NCBI GenBank assembly: GCA_964480455.1
Contig: CAYZQI010000115.1
Location: forward strand, 1 to 15,457
Direction of reading: 5' to 3'
Length of the DNA: 15,457 nucleotides
DNA from: JAABSX01 sp964480455
Lineage (GTDB): Bacteria > Bacteroidota > Bacteroidia > Cytophagales > Microscillaceae
Each line of letters opens with the position of its first letter. Position 1 is the stretch's first letter. This document shows positions 8,556-15,457 of the stretch, one piece after another. The translations under genes and the position numbers were made by a program. Below the pieces are notes generated by a model. It was given only the letters and a program-made list of their open reading frames with translations, was not told the DNA's origin and did no database searches.

Positions 8556-8614
8556 TTTTTTGTGGTGTAGATTTTATGCAAGTTTACGTTATTGTAGATA
8601 GTTACCACAAAAAA
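8556..8614. repeat. Perfect 11-bp inverted repeat in a divergent intergenic region
   Basis: TTTTTTGTGGT at 8556-8566 and its exact reverse complement ACCACAAAAAA at 8604-8614 are separated by 37 bases, between the divergent macroglobulin and Uma2 genes. The right arm ends 16 bases before the Uma2 start codon. It may be an operator dyad, a leader stem for the Uma2 mRNA, or chance helped by the A/T runs. The core TTGTGGT appears again at 9119-9125, just after the Uma2 gene. Confidence 0.4.
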
Positions 8615-8630
8615 AACATACAAGTTAAGT

Positions 8631-9113
8631 ATGGAAACATTCATTTCAGGCAAAATCTCAGATTACGAACTAGAAAGGAACAAACATACCCCTAGCAAAC
8701 TACACGCTATCATTCAAGCGAATACTGTCTTTGAGTTGAAATCGATTTACTCAGCAGATTTTGATGTGTTCTCTGAACTTACCCTAGCATTTATGGAAGG
8801 TGATGTAGTGCCCGATGTTTGCTTGTTTCTCAAAGGTACTTTAAGTTTTACAGAAGACGAAGTACGCATCAATACGCCTCCTGTCTTGGCAATTGAAATT
8901 CTCTCACCCACCCAAACTCTACAAGAGCTTTTGACTAAGTCAAGTGCTTATTTTCAGCACGGTGTACATTCTTATTGGCTAATCATACCCCCTTTGCGCT
9001 CGATACATGTTTTTAGTTCGCCACAAACGTATGAGGTTTACAAACAGCAAAATACCTTGCAAGACCCAGCCCTGAACATACAGCTAGATTTGACTAAAAT
9101 TTTTACTGTATAA
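8631..9113 (+). CDS. Uma2 family (DUF820) putative endonuclease-like protein
   Basis: A 160-residue protein with the Uma2/DUF820 pattern, a PD-(D/E)XK restriction-endonuclease-like fold abundant in cyanobacteria and some Bacteroidota; its cellular role is unknown. Visible motifs are DYELERNKHTPSKLHAIIQ (11-29, the family's 'YE..G..SP.H' segment), VVPDVCLF with the presumed metal-binding Asp62, PPVLAIEILSPTQTLQELLTK with Glu89 and Lys103, and YFQHGVHSYWLI (107-118). The presumed catalytic residues are therefore kept. It is shorter than the usual 180-200 residues at the N-terminus, but the ATG at 8631 follows an in-frame stop and the first family motif is complete, so the start is reasonable. 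It stands alone, with 230 bases to the next gene and no partner antitoxin or transposase. Nuclease activity is not established for most members. Confidence 0.82.
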   Translation: METFISGKISDYELERNKHTPSKLHAIIQANTVFELKSIYSADFDVFSELTLAFMEGDVVPDVCLFLKGTLSFTEDEVRINTPPVLAIEILSPTQTLQELLTKSSAYFQHGVHSYWLIIPPLRSIHVFSSPQTYEVYKQQNTLQDPALNIQLDLTKIFTV

Positions 9114-9280
9114 AAATGTTGTGGTAGTCTTTCAGTAAGAAATCTATGAATTATCCGTTTTTAGTATGTTCATTATCGGTAATCTAGAAAGTATAGATGA
9201 CCAATTTATCTTTTATATTCTCCTACCCTACCTCTCACTCAATTTTACCTTGCCAAAAGCTAAAAATTCTAAGTTATTGT

Positions 9281-9288
9281 TATATTTG
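9281..9288 (+). promoter_or_regulatory. Promoter -7 element for the mpl operon
   Basis: TATATTTG matches the TAnnTTTG consensus exactly, 55 bases before the ATG at 9344. A start near 9295 would give a leader of about 48 bases for the mpl and lytic-enzyme-like gene pair. The only upstream TTG (9250-9252) is 28 bases away, longer than the usual spacing, so the -33 element is weak or absent. Confidence 0.5.
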
Positions 9289-9343
9289 CACACTTCACAA
9301 AGGGCTGTTTCAGGATTTTTAAAAGCAAAGTGTCATTGAAATT

Positions 9344-10723
9344 ATGAAAATACATTTTATAGCCGTAGGCGGTACCATAATGCACAACCTCGCCATAGAT
9401 GCACACCTCAAAGGGCATCAAGTAAGTGGCTCTGATGATGAGATTTTTCAGCCCTCCAAAGGAAGACTAGAAAAATATGGTTTGCTACCAGCAAAGTATG
9501 GCTGGTTTCCTGAAAAAATTGATAACGAAACAGACCAAGTCATAGTGGGGATGCACGCCCAAAAAGACAATCCTGAACTGCTCAAAGCCCAAAAACTGGG
9601 TCTAAAAATTTATTCTTTCCCTGAATACATCTACCAACAAAGCCAAGACAAACACCGCATAGTGATAGCAGGTAGCCATGGCAAAACCACCATCACGGCC
9701 ATGATTATGCACGTCTTGAAGCAGTGCCATCGCAAGTTTGATTATTTGGTAGGTGCCGCACCCAAGGGCTTTGAGCAAAACATTCGCCTGAGTGAAGATG
9801 CACCCGTCATATTGATAGAAGGCGACGAATACCTCTCTGCCCCCTTTGACCCTACGCCCAAATTCTTGCATTATCATCATCATATCGGCGTGATAAGTGG
9901 CATTGCTTGGGACCATATTAACGTTTTTCCTACTTTTGATGACTACATAGAGCCTTTTGAGCAGTTTGCAGACAATACACCCAAAGCAGGTGCGCTTATT
10001 TTGAGCCAAGATGACTCCCTTACCTCTGTGATAGGAGCAAAAGACCGCCAAGATGTAGTACAGATTGCCTACCAGGCTATGCCCCACAAGGTAATAGACG
10101 GGCAAACTTATCTCACCACAGAAGAAGGTAAAATTCCATTGCAAATCTTTGGAGAACACAATATGCGCAATCTCTCGGCAGCTTTTCAAGTTTGTAAACG
10201 CATAGGTATCAAAGATGATGAGTTTTATCAAGCCGTTTCTTCTTTTAAAGGGGCTGCCAAACGGCTTGAAAAAGTAATAGACTACCAAGAATTTATTTTC
10301 TTCAAGGATTTTGCACACGCTCCTTCTAAACTTTTGGCAACCACTACAGCAGTCAAGAAACAATTCATTGATAGAAAATTGGTAGCTTGCCTAGAGCTGC
10401 ACTCTTACAGTAGCCTCAACAAGGCATTTCTGAGCCAATATCAAGGGACTTTCAATGCAGCAGACCGCGCATTTATTTACTTTAACCCTGAAAACCTATC
10501 ACGCAAGCGGCTAGACCTGATAGACAAACAAGAGATTGCTGAGGCATTTGACCATGATAATTTGATAGTACTAGACAGTGTGGAAATACTCAAAGCAGAA
10601 CTTTTAAAGGTGAATTGGAGTAATAAGAACTTGCTGATGATGAGCTCGGGAAATTTTGACAATTTAGATTTTAATGAACTCGGGCAAGAAATTTTAAAAC
10701 TGTTAAAAATAAATGATGCGTAG
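9344..10723 (+). CDS. mpl: Mpl-type murein peptide ligase (UDP-MurNAc:L-Ala-gamma-D-Glu-meso-DAP ligase)
   Basis: An ATP-dependent Mur ligase of 459 residues (E. coli Mpl has 457). In the known family it joins recycled tripeptide from degraded murein to UDP-MurNAc in the cytoplasm, bypassing MurC, MurD and MurE. The N-terminal nucleotide-fold segment KIHFIAVGGTIMHNLAIDA, followed by GHQVSGSD near 24-31, matches Mpl. The ATP P-loop is GSHGKTT at 110-116, the acidic motif IEGDEY at 158-163 is followed by FDPTPKF as in Mpl (EADEY...), and SGIAWDH at 185-191 stands where E. coli has NNLEFDH. The large spacing-free N-terminal part and this EGDEY segment favour Mpl over MurC, although automatic annotation may say MurC. 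It has no signal peptide. Its last 11 bases overlap the next gene, suggesting translational coupling. Substrate specificity is inferred, not shown. Confidence 0.85.
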   Translation: MKIHFIAVGGTIMHNLAIDAHLKGHQVSGSDDEIFQPSKGRLEKYGLLPAKYGWFPEKIDNETDQVIVGMHAQKDNPELLKAQKLGLKIYSFPEYIYQQSQDKHRIVIAGSHGKTTITAMIMHVLKQCHRKFDYLVGAAPKGFEQNIRLSEDAPVILIEGDEYLSAPFDPTPKFLHYHHHIGVISGIAWDHINVFPTFDDYIEPFEQFADNTPKAGALILSQDDSLTSVIGAKDRQDVVQIAYQAMPHKVIDGQTYLTTEEGKIPLQIFGEHNMRNLSAAFQVCKRIGIKDDEFYQAVSSFKGAAKRLEKVIDYQEFIFFKDFAHAPSKLLATTTAVKKQFIDRKLVACLELHSYSSLNKAFLSQYQGTFNAADRAFIYFNPENLSRKRLDLIDKQEIAEAFDHDNLIVLDSVEILKAELLKVNWSNKNLLMMSSGNFDNLDFNELGQEILKLLKINDA

Positions 10724-11441
10724 TCTTTTACTTGTGGGTGTGCTTTATGGTTTATGGGGGCTGTTTCCTTCCTTCACGCAAACTGCCGCAGAATATCAAA
10801 AGGCTTACTATGCTTCTTACCAAGATGCTTTGACTTTTTTGCAGCAGAACCAATCCCTTATCAAGAGAGAACTACAAAAATGCGGTACTGCGCCTACTTT
10901 CATCATTCCTGCCGTATTTCCAGAGTTGGTGCGTTTTTCTGGCTTTCAAAACCAGCTAGAAACCACTTCGTTACAATTGCTTTATGTACGCTTTGGGGCA
11001 AGTTATGCTAATTTTTCCGTAGGAAGGTTTCAAATGAAGCCCTCTTTTATAGAAGCCCTAGAAGCCGAAGTAAAACAAAGAAATATCAAACAGTTTCAAT
11101 TCATTGGAGAGTTTGCAGATGCAGACCTCTCTAAGGTACGCCAACAGCGGGTTGAGCGACTTGCAGACCTGACTTGGCAAGTACGCTATTTGGCTTGTTT
11201 TCAGTATATTGTAAGCCAAAAATTCCCCCTACACACTTTTGGTAAAGAAAAAAAAGTGCGCTTTTTAGCGGCTGCCTACAACCGTGGATTTCAAAATTCG
11301 CAAGCCGAAATAGAACGATGGATGCTTATCAAAGCATTTCCCTATGGAAAGGCTTACCGAGGGGGAACGCAGTATGCCTATACCGATATTGCCTGGTATT
11401 TTTCTCAAAATCACTTCTCTGAAAGCACCTTGGCAAAGTAA
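10713..11441 (+). CDS. Exported lysozyme/lytic-transglycosylase-like protein
   Basis: A 242-residue protein with an N-terminal signal peptide (about 1-22). I see three landmarks of the lysozyme-like fold of soluble lytic transglycosylases in the expected order. The first is IIPAVFPELVRF (64-75), with Glu71 in the place of the catalytic Glu. The second is FSVGRFQMKPSF (101-112), corresponding to the GLMQ/P motif. The third is LAAAYNRGF (185-193), corresponding to AYNAG. Overall the sequence is divergent and standard searches may leave it as hypothetical. Such enzymes cleave glycan strands of peptidoglycan in the periplasm. It starts inside the 3' end of mpl (11-base overlap; ATGATG offers starts at 10713 or 10716), so the two are very likely co-transcribed. 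A shared role in murein turnover is my inference. The alternative is a non-catalytic relative. Confidence 0.65.
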   Translation: MMRSLLLVGVLYGLWGLFPSFTQTAAEYQKAYYASYQDALTFLQQNQSLIKRELQKCGTAPTFIIPAVFPELVRFSGFQNQLETTSLQLLYVRFGASYANFSVGRFQMKPSFIEALEAEVKQRNIKQFQFIGEFADADLSKVRQQRVERLADLTWQVRYLACFQYIVSQKFPLHTFGKEKKVRFLAAAYNRGFQNSQAEIERWMLIKAFPYGKAYRGGTQYAYTDIAWYFSQNHFSESTLAK

Positions 11442-11745
11442 CTACCGCAAGTTGAGAACTTTAACTAGCTTTTTTCTCTACCTTCGCCCTAATTTATATC
11501 TCACAAAACACTTTTGCACCTATAATCTACAAACAGCTTACAAAGCAAATAAGATTAAATACTCATTGACTTCTGCCTTGCATCAAACCAAGTTCCTAAC
11601 TTTAATTATTGGTAGCAAACCAAAACGGTATAAAATCTTAGCTGAACCAATTATTTTAACACTCTAAAAACATTTATTTTCTAATATTTCATTATTTTGG
11701 TGCAAATTAGTCTTTTTTAAATTTTTCACACCAAAAAATAATCTG
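11442..11745. other. Non-coding gap before the propeller gene
   Basis: These 304 bases are AT-rich and hold no convincing gene. Just after the upstream stop codon a small stem (AAGTT at 11449-11453, AACTT at 11457-11461) is followed by a T run at 11470-11475 and may be a weak terminator. Close to the downstream gene, TATTTTGG at 11694-11701 is an imperfect -7-like element inside an inverted repeat. No exact TAnnTTTG is present. Confidence 0.5.
11691..11742. repeat. Inverted repeat directly upstream of the propeller gene
   Basis: ATTATTTTGGTG at 11691-11702 pairs with CACCAAAAAATAAT at 11729-11742, leaving a 2-base bulge and a 26-base loop. The right arm ends 3 bases before the ATG at 11746. 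It might mask the ribosome-binding region in RNA or be a protein-binding dyad. The arms are A/T-rich, so chance is possible. Confidence 0.35.
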
Positions 11746-14700
11746 ATGAAAAAAATATACTTTTTACTTTTACCAATATTGTTACTGTGCTATCAAGGTA
11801 CTTTTGAAACAATATTGGCACAGAAAAAACAAAATAAAAACAGCACCACGAGTAGTCAAGCCTACGAAGATAAATACTTCAACTCCCTTTCTTGGCGTAA
11901 CATTGGGCCTTTTAGAGGAGGTCGCTCGGCAGCAGCTACAGGTGTACCAGGGCAACCCAACCTCTACTACTTTGGGGCAGCAGGCGGAGGCGTATGGCGC
12001 ACAACAGATGCAGGGGCAAGCTGGGAAAGCATTTCTGATGGCTATTTTGGAGGCTCTATCGGAGCCATTGCAGTAAGTGAATCAGACCCCAATGTAATCT
12101 ATGTAGGCGGAGGAGAGAAAACCGTGAGAGGCAATGTATCGCACGGTTTAGGTGCTTGGAAATCGCTTGATGCAGGTAAAACTTGGGAGCATATCGGCTT
12201 GAAAGATGCACGACATATCACACGCATTAGGATTCACCCCAATAATCCCGACCTCATCTATGCCGCTGTATTGGGGCATCTTTTTGGGCCTAACCAAGAA
12301 CGAGGCATCTATCGCTCAAAAGATGGAGGCAAAAACTGGGAGCGTATCTTGTTTGCCAATGAAAATGCAGGAGCAGTAGATTTACTCCTAGACCCCGTGA
12401 ACCCTCGTATCTTGTATGCCTCTACTTGGCGTGTGCGCCGTACGCCCTACTCTCTTGAAAGCGGAGGCGAGGGCTCTGCCCTCTGGAAAAGTACAGACGG
12501 TGGCGACACTTGGGTAGAACTCACCAAAAAGAGTGAAGGGCTGCCCAAAGGCATGAAAGGTATCATTGGGGTTACAGTTTCGCCTGTTAATAATGAGCGT
12601 GTATGGGCCATCATAGAAGCTATGGACGGAGGCGTATTTCGCTCTGACAATGGCGGCAAAACTTGGCGAAAACTCAGCGATAACCGCAACCTGCGCCAAA
12701 GAGCATGGTACTACACACGTATCTATGCAGATACCAAAAACGAAGACATCGTCTATGTATTGAATGTACGCTTTCACCGCTCAAAAGATGGAGGCAAAAC
12801 TTATGAATCTATCTCAACACCCCACAGCGACCACCACGACCTCTGGATTTCGCCCGACAATCCTAACCACATGATAGTAGCTGATGACGGCGGCGCACAA
12901 GTTTCGCTCAATGCAGGTGAAAGCTGGAGTACCTACGAAAACCAACCCACCTCTCAAATGTACCGTATTGCCACAGACAATCATTTCCCCTACCGCATCT
13001 ATGGTGGGCAACAAGATAATTCTGCCATCAGAATAGCCAGTCGCTCAGATGGAAGTGAGATAGGTATGAGAGATTATGAATCTACGGCGGGGGGAGAAAG
13101 TGGACATATCGCACCGCACCCCGTCAATACCGATATTGTTTATGGTGGCTCTTATGGTGGATTTCTGACCCGTGTCCATCATCAAACCAACGAAATAAGG
13201 GCCGTAGATGTCTATCCTGATAACCACATGGGCTGGGCTGCCAAAGATGTAAAGTACAGATTTCAATGGAATTTTCCTATCTTGTTCTCACCTCACAACC
13301 CCAATACGCTCTACTGTGCTGCCAATGTACTGTTCAAAACCACCAATGAAGGGCAATCGTGGGAAGCCATCAGCCCCGACCTTACGCGTAACGATACAAC
13401 TCGCATGAAAGCCTCAGGAGGACCTATCACCAAAGACAACACTAGCGTAGAATATTACGGAACTATCTTTGCCGTAGCCGAAGACCCCAACGAAAAAGGC
13501 GTCATCTGGACAGGCTCTGATGATGGGCTAGTGTATGTTACCAAAGATGGCGGCAAAAACTGGACAAATGTAACCCCCAAGGGCATGCCCGAATGGATGA
13601 TGATTAACAGCATAGACCCACACCCCTTCATCAAAGGGGGCTGCTACATAGCAGGTACACGCTACAAGTCTGATGATTTTCAGCCTTACCTTTATAAAAC
13701 TACAGATTATGGCAAGACTTGGACAAAAATCACCAATGGCATTGCCAATGACCACTTTACGCGCGTGGTACGTGCCGACCCTGATAAGCAGGGCTTGCTG
13801 TATGCAGGAACAGAAATCGCTTTGTATGTTTCCTTTGATGATGGAGCTAACTGGCAATCGCTTCAGCTCAATATGCCCCAAGTACCCATCACAGATTTGA
13901 AAGTCAAAGAAAATGACCTCATCGCAGCTACCCAAGGGCGTGGCTATTGGATTTTGGATAATTTGAGCTTGCTACACCAGCTAGAGCTCGCAATCAGAAC
14001 GACACAGTTTCAACTTTTCAAACCTGAGCCTACTTATAATAATATGGGAGGCAGACGAGAAAACAATAAATTTGCGGGGCAGAACCCCATCTCTGGAGTA
14101 GGCATACATTATTATTTGGCTGAAAAGCCCGATACAAGCCGAGTAGTTAGCCTTGAAATACTAGATGCACAAGGCAAGCTCATTCAGAAATACAGCACTA
14201 AACTCAGTGCAAAGGAGAAAAAAGAAGGTAAAATTGGGCAATTAGATGCCAAGCAAGGTGCTAATCTTTTTGCTTGGAATATGCGCTACCCTGCTGCGGC
14301 TACTTTTGAAGGTTTAATCCTTTGGTTTGGAGGCACGCAAGGGCCACGTGCCGTGCCAGGTACTTACCAAGTAAAACTTACCGTAGGTACAGAAAGTAAA
14401 AGCCAAACATTTGAAATTTTGAAAGACCCACGTATCGTGGCTGCTCAAAGCGATTTGCAGGCGCAGTTTGATTTTTTGATGCAAATCAGGGATAAACTCA
14501 CCGAAACCCACGAAAGTATTAAGCAAATCAGAGAAATTCGCAAATTGCTCAATGCCTATACAGAAAAACTCAAAGATGATGAAAGCTATAGGGCTATTTT
14601 AGAGCTTGCCAAAGACATCAATAAAAATCTTGGCAAAATAGAAGAAACACTCTACCAAGTAAAAAACCGCAGTGGACAAGACCCTCTCAACTACCCTATC

Positions 14701-14925
14701 AGGCTCAACAATCGTCTGAGTGCCTTAGCAAGTATGGCGGGCTACGGACATAACAAGCCCACTGAACAGATGCACGAGGTGTATAAAGATGTAGCTGCTA
14801 AAATCGACAATGAACTGAGCAAACTGAGGCAGGTGATTTCTCAGGATATTCCTAAGTTTAATGAGATGATTTTTCAGCAAAAAGTGCCAGCCATTCAGGT
14901 TGAATCTGTAAGCAAAGCACCCTAA
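11746..14925 (+). CDS. Exported BNR/Asp-box (sortilin/VPS10-like) beta-propeller protein
   Basis: A 1059-residue protein with a signal peptide at about 1-26 (MKKIYFLLLP..., ending ILAQ); Cys15 lacks a proper lipobox. From about 48 to 740 it is a beta-propeller array with eleven Asp boxes ([ST]xDxGxxW-like) starting near residues 86, 140, 191, 249, 300, 346, 387, 532, 599, 652 and 696. The 138-residue gap between the seventh and eighth boxes contains the segments GGQQDNSA and STAGGESGHIAPHP and may hold box-less blades or separate two propellers. About 790-890 looks like a small Ig/FlgD-like beta domain (VPGTYQVKLTVG), and 895-1045 is a charged, coiled-coil-rich helical region. This architecture matches a large family in Bacteroidota often annotated as glycosyl hydrolase, sortilin or VPS10 protein, without a known substrate. 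No T9SS C-terminal sorting domain is seen, so a periplasmic location is likely. Enzymatic activity is unproven. Confidence 0.88.
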   Translation: MKKIYFLLLPILLLCYQGTFETILAQKKQNKNSTTSSQAYEDKYFNSLSWRNIGPFRGGRSAAATGVPGQPNLYYFGAAGGGVWRTTDAGASWESISDGYFGGSIGAIAVSESDPNVIYVGGGEKTVRGNVSHGLGAWKSLDAGKTWEHIGLKDARHITRIRIHPNNPDLIYAAVLGHLFGPNQERGIYRSKDGGKNWERILFANENAGAVDLLLDPVNPRILYASTWRVRRTPYSLESGGEGSALWKSTDGGDTWVELTKKSEGLPKGMKGIIGVTVSPVNNERVWAIIEAMDGGVFRSDNGGKTWRKLSDNRNLRQRAWYYTRIYADTKNEDIVYVLNVRFHRSKDGGKTYESISTPHSDHHDLWISPDNPNHMIVADDGGAQVSLNAGESWSTYENQPTSQMYRIATDNHFPYRIYGGQQDNSAIRIASRSDGSEIGMRDYESTAGGESGHIAPHPVNTDIVYGGSYGGFLTRVHHQTNEIRAVDVYPDNHMGWAAKDVKYRFQWNFPILFSPHNPNTLYCAANVLFKTTNEGQSWEAISPDLTRNDTTRMKASGGPITKDNTSVEYYGTIFAVAEDPNEKGVIWTGSDDGLVYVTKDGGKNWTNVTPKGMPEWMMINSIDPHPFIKGGCYIAGTRYKSDDFQPYLYKTTDYGKTWTKITNGIANDHFTRVVRADPDKQGLLYAGTEIALYVSFDDGANWQSLQLNMPQVPITDLKVKENDLIAATQGRGYWILDNLSLLHQLELAIRTTQFQLFKPEPTYNNMGGRRENNKFAGQNPISGVGIHYYLAEKPDTSRVVSLEILDAQGKLIQKYSTKLSAKEKKEGKIGQLDAKQGANLFAWNMRYPAAATFEGLILWFGGTQGPRAVPGTYQVKLTVGTESKSQTFEILKDPRIVAAQSDLQAQFDFLMQIRDKLTETHESIKQIREIRKLLNAYTEKLKDDESYRAILELAKDINKNLGKIEETLYQVKNRSGQDPLNYPIRLNNRLSALASMAGYGHNKPTEQMHEVYKDVAAKIDNELSKLRQVISQDIPKFNEMIFQQKVPAIQVESVSKAP

Positions 14926-14941
14926 GCCTTCATGAACTATG

Positions 14942-14976
14942 AAAAGGGAGAGTGTACTTGGTGTACCTCTCCTTTT
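14942..14976. terminator. Bidirectional terminator hairpin between convergent genes
   Basis: AAAAGG(G)AGAG(T)GTAC, loop TTGGT, then GTACCTCTCCTTTT forms a 14-bp stem with two single-base bulges. It lies 17 bases after the propeller gene's stop and 48 bases beyond the stop of the minus-strand gene. The arms end in A4 and T4, so either strand gives a stem followed by U residues, as expected for a terminator shared by converging genes. Confidence 0.7.
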
Positions 14977-15023
14977 CTTGTACTTTGGCTCACGCCACGC
15001 TCACAAAATGTTGCCTGCTGTTT

Positions 15024-15404
15024 TTATTCTTTTTTAGTCCCCTTCCACGGCTGAATCAACATTCTACCCGAGCTGTATGTAAGCCCTTCAATGCCGTCTT
15101 CAACTATTTTAACGAAATGCCAATAGGTATCTGAACGGTCTTTGGTAGTAAATGCTAAAAAGACATTTTCAAATTTATCGTTGATTAATCCATCTTTTAT
15201 TTTTACCCCATAAAACGACCCTTTAAAGGAATCCCTCAAGATGCTAGAAATTCTAAAGTATTGTTGGTATTCTTCTGAGTCTGGTGTGGGGCGTAAATCA
15301 ATCACATAAGTTCCAACCAATGGCTTTGTCTTTTCAATTGATTGGGCGTTTATAGTAAGCTGACTGACTACAAGTAAAGTAATTGTGTAGATGATATTTT
15401 TCAT
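15024..15404 (-). CDS. Small exported protein of unknown function
   Basis: A 126-residue protein with a signal peptide at about 1-21 (MKNIIYTITLLVV..., ending INAQ), so periplasmic or secreted. The mature part of about 105 residues alternates hydrophobic and polar residues in a way that suggests a small beta-barrel or sandwich. It opens LVGTYVIDLRPTPDSEEYQQ (29-48) and continues GSFYGVKIKDGLIN (62-75), VFLAFTTKD (81-89) and a near-terminal PWKGTKK. I associate this pattern with uncharacterised Bacteroidota proteins; the opening GTY followed by repeated strands recalls lipocalin-like folds, but that is only a guess. It converges on the propeller gene and has its own upstream region, cut by the window edge after 53 bases. 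No exact promoter consensus is seen there. Confidence 0.75.
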   Translation of the reverse strand: MKNIIYTITLLVVSQLTINAQSIEKTKPLVGTYVIDLRPTPDSEEYQQYFRISSILRDSFKGSFYGVKIKDGLINDKFENVFLAFTTKDRSDTYWHFVKIVEDGIEGLTYSSGRMLIQPWKGTKKE

Positions 15405-15457
15405 GGCTCTTATATCAAAATAGACTGATACCCAAAATTTAGCTTTTTTAGTTGCTA

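Noticed and set aside
8631..9113. Uma2 protein as part of a toxin-antitoxin, restriction or other defence unit
   Set aside because: The gene stands alone with 230 bases to the next gene, has no small partner frame, methylase or helicase nearby, and the family is commonly scattered as single genes.
9602..10363. 253-codon open frame on the minus strand inside mpl
   Set aside because: It is fully antisense to a well-supported enzyme gene, its translation is rich in Cys, Phe and Tyr with no domain pattern, and it has no promoter or start context. It reflects codon bias of mpl.
11449..11475. Strong terminator after the lytic-enzyme-like gene
   Set aside because: The stem is only 5 A/T-rich base pairs and the T run is 8 bases away from it, so I mention it only as a weak possibility in the gap entry.
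11746..11850. Propeller protein as a lipoprotein because of Cys15
   Set aside because: The residues before the Cys (LLLC) do not fit the lipobox, the following residues are not typical, and a better signal peptidase I site ending LAQ follows at about residue 26.
12388..13935. Several minus-strand frames of 66-135 codons inside the propeller gene
   Set aside because: All lie antisense to regularly repeating Asp-box coding sequence, which produces open antisense frames by codon bias; none has a signal peptide or known motif.
1..15457. CRISPR array, tRNA, insertion sequence or prophage
   Set aside because: I saw no regularly spaced direct repeats, no tRNA cloverleaf with CCA end, no transposase or integrase motifs, and no phage structural genes on either strand.

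Overview
The window looks like a chromosomal piece of a Bacteroidota genome, probably of the Cytophagales type; the order is a weak inference. The signs are three TATATTTG elements matching the Bacteroidota -7 promoter consensus TAnnTTTG, weak or absent Shine-Dalgarno sequences, signal peptides ending in AQ or SQ, and protein types typical of the phylum. These are a thioester alpha-2-macroglobulin over 2,100 residues long, a long BNR/Asp-box 'sortilin-like' exported protein, and an Mpl-type Mur ligase. Most of the window is about 45 % GC in lines I counted; the leftmost gene is about 30 %.

Layout from left to right. (1) 1-1664, minus: the 5' part of an AT-rich gene for an exported protein (signal peptide, concanavalin-like beta domain, helical Sel1-like part) that runs off the left edge. 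It is missed if only closed reading frames are considered. (2) 1665-2109: a non-coding gap with a promoter-like site and a cluster of imperfect palindromes that probably also terminates the next gene. (3) 2110-8454, minus: a giant alpha-2-macroglobulin with an intact CAEQ thioester motif, a Pro/Glu-rich bait-like linker and a LysM domain set inside the macroglobulin-domain array. (4) 8631-9113, plus: a small Uma2-family (DUF820) PD-(D/E)XK-fold protein, divergent from (3). (5) 9344-10723, plus: an Mpl-type murein peptide ligase, overlapping by 11 bases (6) 10713-11441, plus, an exported protein with lysozyme/lytic-transglycosylase-like motifs. (7) 11746-14925, plus: a 1059-residue exported beta-propeller protein with eleven Asp boxes. 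(8) 15024-15404, minus: a small exported protein of unknown function, convergent with (7) across a hairpin that can act in both directions.

The envelope theme is consistent. The overlapping pair (5)+(6) could link murein turnover outside the cytoplasm (6) to reuse of the released peptide inside it (5). The LysM-bearing macroglobulin could trap proteases while held at peptidoglycan. Five of the seven genes encode proteins with a signal peptide. I saw no tRNA, rRNA, CRISPR array, transposase, phage gene or recognisable defence operon. The most unusual items are the LysM insertion, the mpl-coupled lytic-enzyme-like protein and the palindrome cluster at 2005-2101.
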